Notes under the pieces: model-generated
The model's input: the letters and a program-made list of their open reading frames with translations, nothing else
Told to the model about the DNA's origin: nothing
Database searches by the model: none
Program-made: the position numbers and the translations under genes
Shown here: positions 42,208 through 44,362 of the stretch, one piece after another
Layout of the letters: every line of letters starts with the position of its first letter
How positions within the stretch are numbered: position 1 is the stretch's first letter
From: Bacteroidales bacterium
GTDB taxonomy: Bacteria > Bacteroidota > Bacteroidia > Bacteroidales > UBA12077
Assembly (NCBI GenBank): GCA_003446015.1
Contig: DMBU01000082.1
Location: 1 to 44,362, forward strand
Direction of reading: 5' to 3'
DNA length: 44,362 nt

Positions 42208-42344
42208 TATAACCTAATTGTCAATTTGCTTGGTAATATATAAAATTTAAAATTAAGATATTTTGTTCTGAATTCCCCATAGTAAAAAAATTATTTAATT
42301 CCAGTTTTTGAATAAAATCATTTAATTTGCAATAAACAATAAAG

Positions 42345-43301
42345 ATGAACAGGATAGATCGTTTAACAGCCATTTTAATCCATTTACAATCGAAAAAAAT
42401 TGTAACTGCACGGGAAATTGCTGAACGATTTGATATTTGTAAACGAACCGTTTATAGAGATATCAGGTCATTGGAAGAAGCAGGAATTCCAATTGGTTCT
42501 GAGGCTGGTGCTGGCTATTTTATTGTCGATAGTTATCATTTACCACCGGTTGGGTTCTCGAAAGAAGAAGCAAGTGCGCTTTTAATTGCAAATAAATTAA
42601 CCCAAAAATTAGCTGACAGGACTTTACAAGATAATTTGAATTCTGCTTTATATAAAATCAGATCTGTATTAAATGTTTCGGAAAAAGAATTTATAGCAAA
42701 TATTGATCAGCATATTGAGGTTTTTAGCTCATCTCCAATACAGAAAAAGGAAATTCCTGAAAAGATTATAGACACAATTCTAAAAGGAATAGATAAAAAG
42801 TTTGCGATAAACTTAGAATATAATTCATTATCAAAAAATGAGGTAACATGCAGAATAGTTGAACCTGTAGGCATATGCCATTATAGTTTTAACTGGCATT
42901 TAATTGCATATTGTAAGATGCGAAAAGATTATCGCGATTTTCGTATCGACAGAATAAAAAGTATACGAATAACAGAAGAAAAATTCAGTCAGGAAAACAA
43001 ACCTTCCATACGTGATTATTTTAATTCTTTTAGCTCTAATAACGAAGTATTTTTGGTAAAACTACTAATCAATAAAAAGATTTTACCACAAATTAGTCAT
43101 GCCAAATATTATTTTGGATTTATTGATGAGAAAGATATGGGCGATAAGTTAGAAATGAGTTTCCTCAGTAATTCTGATGATTATATTGGGAAGTGGATAT
43201 TGACACTTTTAGATGATGTGGAAATAATTGAACCAGAATCACTTAAACTTTCCATTGTTGAAATGGCACATAAACTTCAAAAAAAATATTTACCTAGTTG
43301 A
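42345..43301 (+). CDS. WYL-domain transcriptional regulator (YafY type)
   Basis: 318 residues. The N-terminal winged helix-turn-helix (about 1-60) includes VTAREIAERFDICKRTVYRDIRSL. The WYL domain spans about 140-235; its name motif reads WHL here (Trp184-His185-Leu186), followed by YRDFRIDRIKSIRI. WYL domains bind small ligands or nucleic acid and control the HTH. The GyrI-like and DUF3795 genes follow on the same strand, with a palindrome before the first. It may be their regulator. The start is the first ATG after an AT-rich leader. Confidence 0.9.
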   Translation: MNRIDRLTAILIHLQSKKIVTAREIAERFDICKRTVYRDIRSLEEAGIPIGSEAGAGYFIVDSYHLPPVGFSKEEASALLIANKLTQKLADRTLQDNLNSALYKIRSVLNVSEKEFIANIDQHIEVFSSSPIQKKEIPEKIIDTILKGIDKKFAINLEYNSLSKNEVTCRIVEPVGICHYSFNWHLIAYCKMRKDYRDFRIDRIKSIRITEEKFSQENKPSIRDYFNSFSSNNEVFLVKLLINKKILPQISHAKYYFGFIDEKDMGDKLEMSFLSNSDDYIGKWILTLLDDVEIIEPESLKLSIVEMAHKLQKKYLPS

Positions 43302-43332
43302 CATACTGTTGTCACTACTCGTATTCATCTTT

Positions 43333-43352
43333 GTTTTATAAATATATAAAAC
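43333..43352. promoter_or_regulatory. Palindrome upstream of the GyrI-like gene
   Basis: GTTTTATA and TATAAAAC are perfect inverted repeats separated by AATA, ending nine bases before the ATG. It is AT-rich, so chance is possible. A related half-site TATATAAAAT lies at 42237-42246 before the WYL regulator gene, which would fit a WYL-regulator operator. Confidence 0.4.
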
Positions 43353-43361
43353 TGTAAAAAG

Positions 43362-43805
43362 ATGAAAATAAAACAAGTAAAACAAACCAAAGTATTTGGA
43401 ACTGAAATCAGAACCAACCTAAAAAACATTTACCAACATGTAAAAGTCCTGCCGGAAACTATTACCAATGAAATGAATCAAAAGGGATTTACATGTGAAG
43501 GGCCGCAGGTTTGGATTTATAATGGTGCCGACGGAAATCCCGACACAGAATTCGATTTAATGGTAGGCTTCCCTGTAGCTTTTGATAAAATGGATAAACA
43601 AATTACAGCACTCGAGGATTTTAAATGTGCAACTACAATTCATAAAGGCGATTGGGCTAATTTCCCACAAGCTTATTGTGCAATTATAGGCGAAATAACG
43701 CAAAATGGTTATCAAATGACTGGCGAGTGCCGAGAAGTGTACCATAAGATTGATTTTGAAAATGTTGAAAATAACTTGACTGAGATACAAATAGGTGTAA
43801 AATAA
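43362..43805 (+). CDS. GyrI-like/effector-binding domain protein
   Basis: 147 residues with no DNA-binding domain. The pattern VWIYNGADGNPDTEFDLMVGFPVAF and ATTIHKGDWANFPQAYCAI fits the GyrI-like (SHS2-type) small-molecule-binding family also found as the ligand domain of AraC/MerR regulators. Stand-alone members bind hydrophobic ligands, and some hydrolyse them. It follows the WYL regulator by 60 bases. Role unknown; perhaps ligand sensing or xenobiotic handling. Confidence 0.82.
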   Translation: MKIKQVKQTKVFGTEIRTNLKNIYQHVKVLPETITNEMNQKGFTCEGPQVWIYNGADGNPDTEFDLMVGFPVAFDKMDKQITALEDFKCATTIHKGDWANFPQAYCAIIGEITQNGYQMTGECREVYHKIDFENVENNLTEIQIGVK

Positions 43806-43837
43806 ATATTAGGTGTGAGATTTGAGTATCAAGATAG

Positions 43838-43869
43838 AAGCCAAAAGATAAAAGTAAAAAGCCAAAAGA
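43838..43869 (+). repeat. Short direct repeats before the DUF3795 gene
   Basis: AAGCCAAAAGA occurs at 43838-43848 and 43859-43869, 21 bases apart, in a purine-rich spacer (AAAAG runs). This is low-complexity intergenic sequence of the kind also seen at 19.06 kb. No function is implied. Confidence 0.65.
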
Positions 43870-43932
43870 ATTATATGATACATGGTATTTGATTATCGAT
43901 ATTTTGTACTCAATACTTATATAAAAAATAAC

Positions 43933-44298
43933 ATGAAAAATATGAATAAAGTAGATGTAAACACCAAACTCGTAAGCTATTGCGGTTTATATTGCGGATC
44001 GTGTGGTAAATATACAAAGGGAAAATGCCCAGGATGCGCAGAAAATGAAAAAGCAACATGGTGCAAAATCCGGAAATGTTGTATTGAAAAAGGAATAAAT
44101 TCATGCGCCCAGTGTGATGAATTTTCTGATGTGAAAGATTGTAAAATGTTTGATAATTTTGTGGCAAAAATGTTTGAGTTTGTTTTCAAATCTGATCGTA
44201 AAGCAGGGGTGAAAATGATCAAGGATTCAGGATACGAAGAGTTTGCAAAATATATGACTGAAAATAAACTAGTGTCTATTAAGAAAGAAAAAAATTAA
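43933..44298 (+). CDS. DUF3795 cysteine-rich protein
   Basis: 121 residues from the ATG at 43933; ATGs at 43882 and 43942 are alternatives, the first giving a poorly conserved hydrophobic extension. The N-terminal half has many cysteines (YCGLYCGSCGKYTKGKCPGC, then WCKIRKCCIEKG, CAQCDEF, DCKMFD), typical of DUF3795 and suggesting bound zinc or an iron-sulfur cluster. The C-terminal part is helical (ADRKAGVKMIKDSG-like). It follows the GyrI-like gene and is probably part of the same module. Function unknown. Confidence 0.85.
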   Translation: MKNMNKVDVNTKLVSYCGLYCGSCGKYTKGKCPGCAENEKATWCKIRKCCIEKGINSCAQCDEFSDVKDCKMFDNFVAKMFEFVFKSDRKAGVKMIKDSGYEEFAKYMTENKLVSIKKEKN

Positions 44299-44362
44299 GA
44301 AAATACAATCAACTTTTTACAAAAAACATCCACTTCATTTTGGAGCTAGATAATAAAGATTG

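Overview
The window looks like a chromosomal segment of a low-GC member of the Bacteroidota, probably a Bacteroidales/Marinilabiliales-type anaerobe or facultative anaerobe. Reasons: intergenic sequence is AT-rich, leaders mostly lack strong Shine-Dalgarno sequences, promoter-like TTTG/TAnnTTTG elements occur, and the genes are typical of that phylum (DUF3467 next to rpoC, S46 peptidase, HmuY-like lipoproteins beside a TonB receptor, a UbiA-type prenyltransferase near DUF2520 and KdsC). The genus cannot be read from this sequence.

Region 1 (1-11.9 kb) is the core translation/transcription block: 3' end of tuf, a terminator-like hairpin, tRNA-Trp(CCA), secE, nusG, rplK, rplA, rplJ, rplL, an attenuator-like hairpin, rpoB, another hairpin, rpoC, and a DUF3467 gene closed by a terminator. 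Region 2 (11.9-15.2 kb) is accessory: a MarR-GNAT fusion regulator, a small membrane protein, a second GNAT acetyltransferase, and a convergent, divergent Nramp-like transporter that lacks the metal-binding DPGN motif.

Region 3 (15.7-21.8 kb) is an acyl-CoA oxidation electron route: etfB and etfA, then a membrane iron-sulfur protein and a separate CCG-domain protein that together resemble a split ETF:(methyl)menaquinone oxidoreductase, then a long acyl-CoA dehydrogenase. Electrons would pass acyl-CoA -> dehydrogenase -> EtfAB -> membrane complex -> quinone. The first CCG domain has lost its cluster cysteines. Region 4 (21.8-28.0 kb) is a tightly packed operon (DUF2520 Rossmann protein, KdsC-like phosphatase, UbiA prenyltransferase, Maf, a DPP11-type S46 peptidase), then a metallo-beta-lactamase-fold hydrolase.

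Region 5 (28.1-31.7 kb) is a three-gene NAD-linked [FeFe]-hydrogenase operon preceded by two tandem TGTTA-N6-TAACA palindromes that match the Rex redox-sensor operator. Its NADH subunit is unusually short. Region 6 (31.9-36.7 kb) is a probable heme-acquisition operon: HmuY-like lipoprotein, TonB-dependent receptor, second HmuY-like lipoprotein, small histidine-bearing membrane protein. Region 7 (36.7-38.1 kb) is an intact IS4-family insertion sequence whose two ends each carry an inward-facing terminator. Region 8 (38.1-44.3 kb) holds a Tricorn-like protease on the minus strand, a DksA/TraR-type zinc-finger protein, a small membrane protein, and a WYL regulator / GyrI-like / DUF3795 module.

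No CRISPR array, phage or classical defence system was found. The strongest leads for something less described are the split electron-transfer complex with a degenerate CCG domain, the Rex-like tandem sites with the compact hydrogenase, the double-HmuY heme locus, and the self-insulating IS ends.
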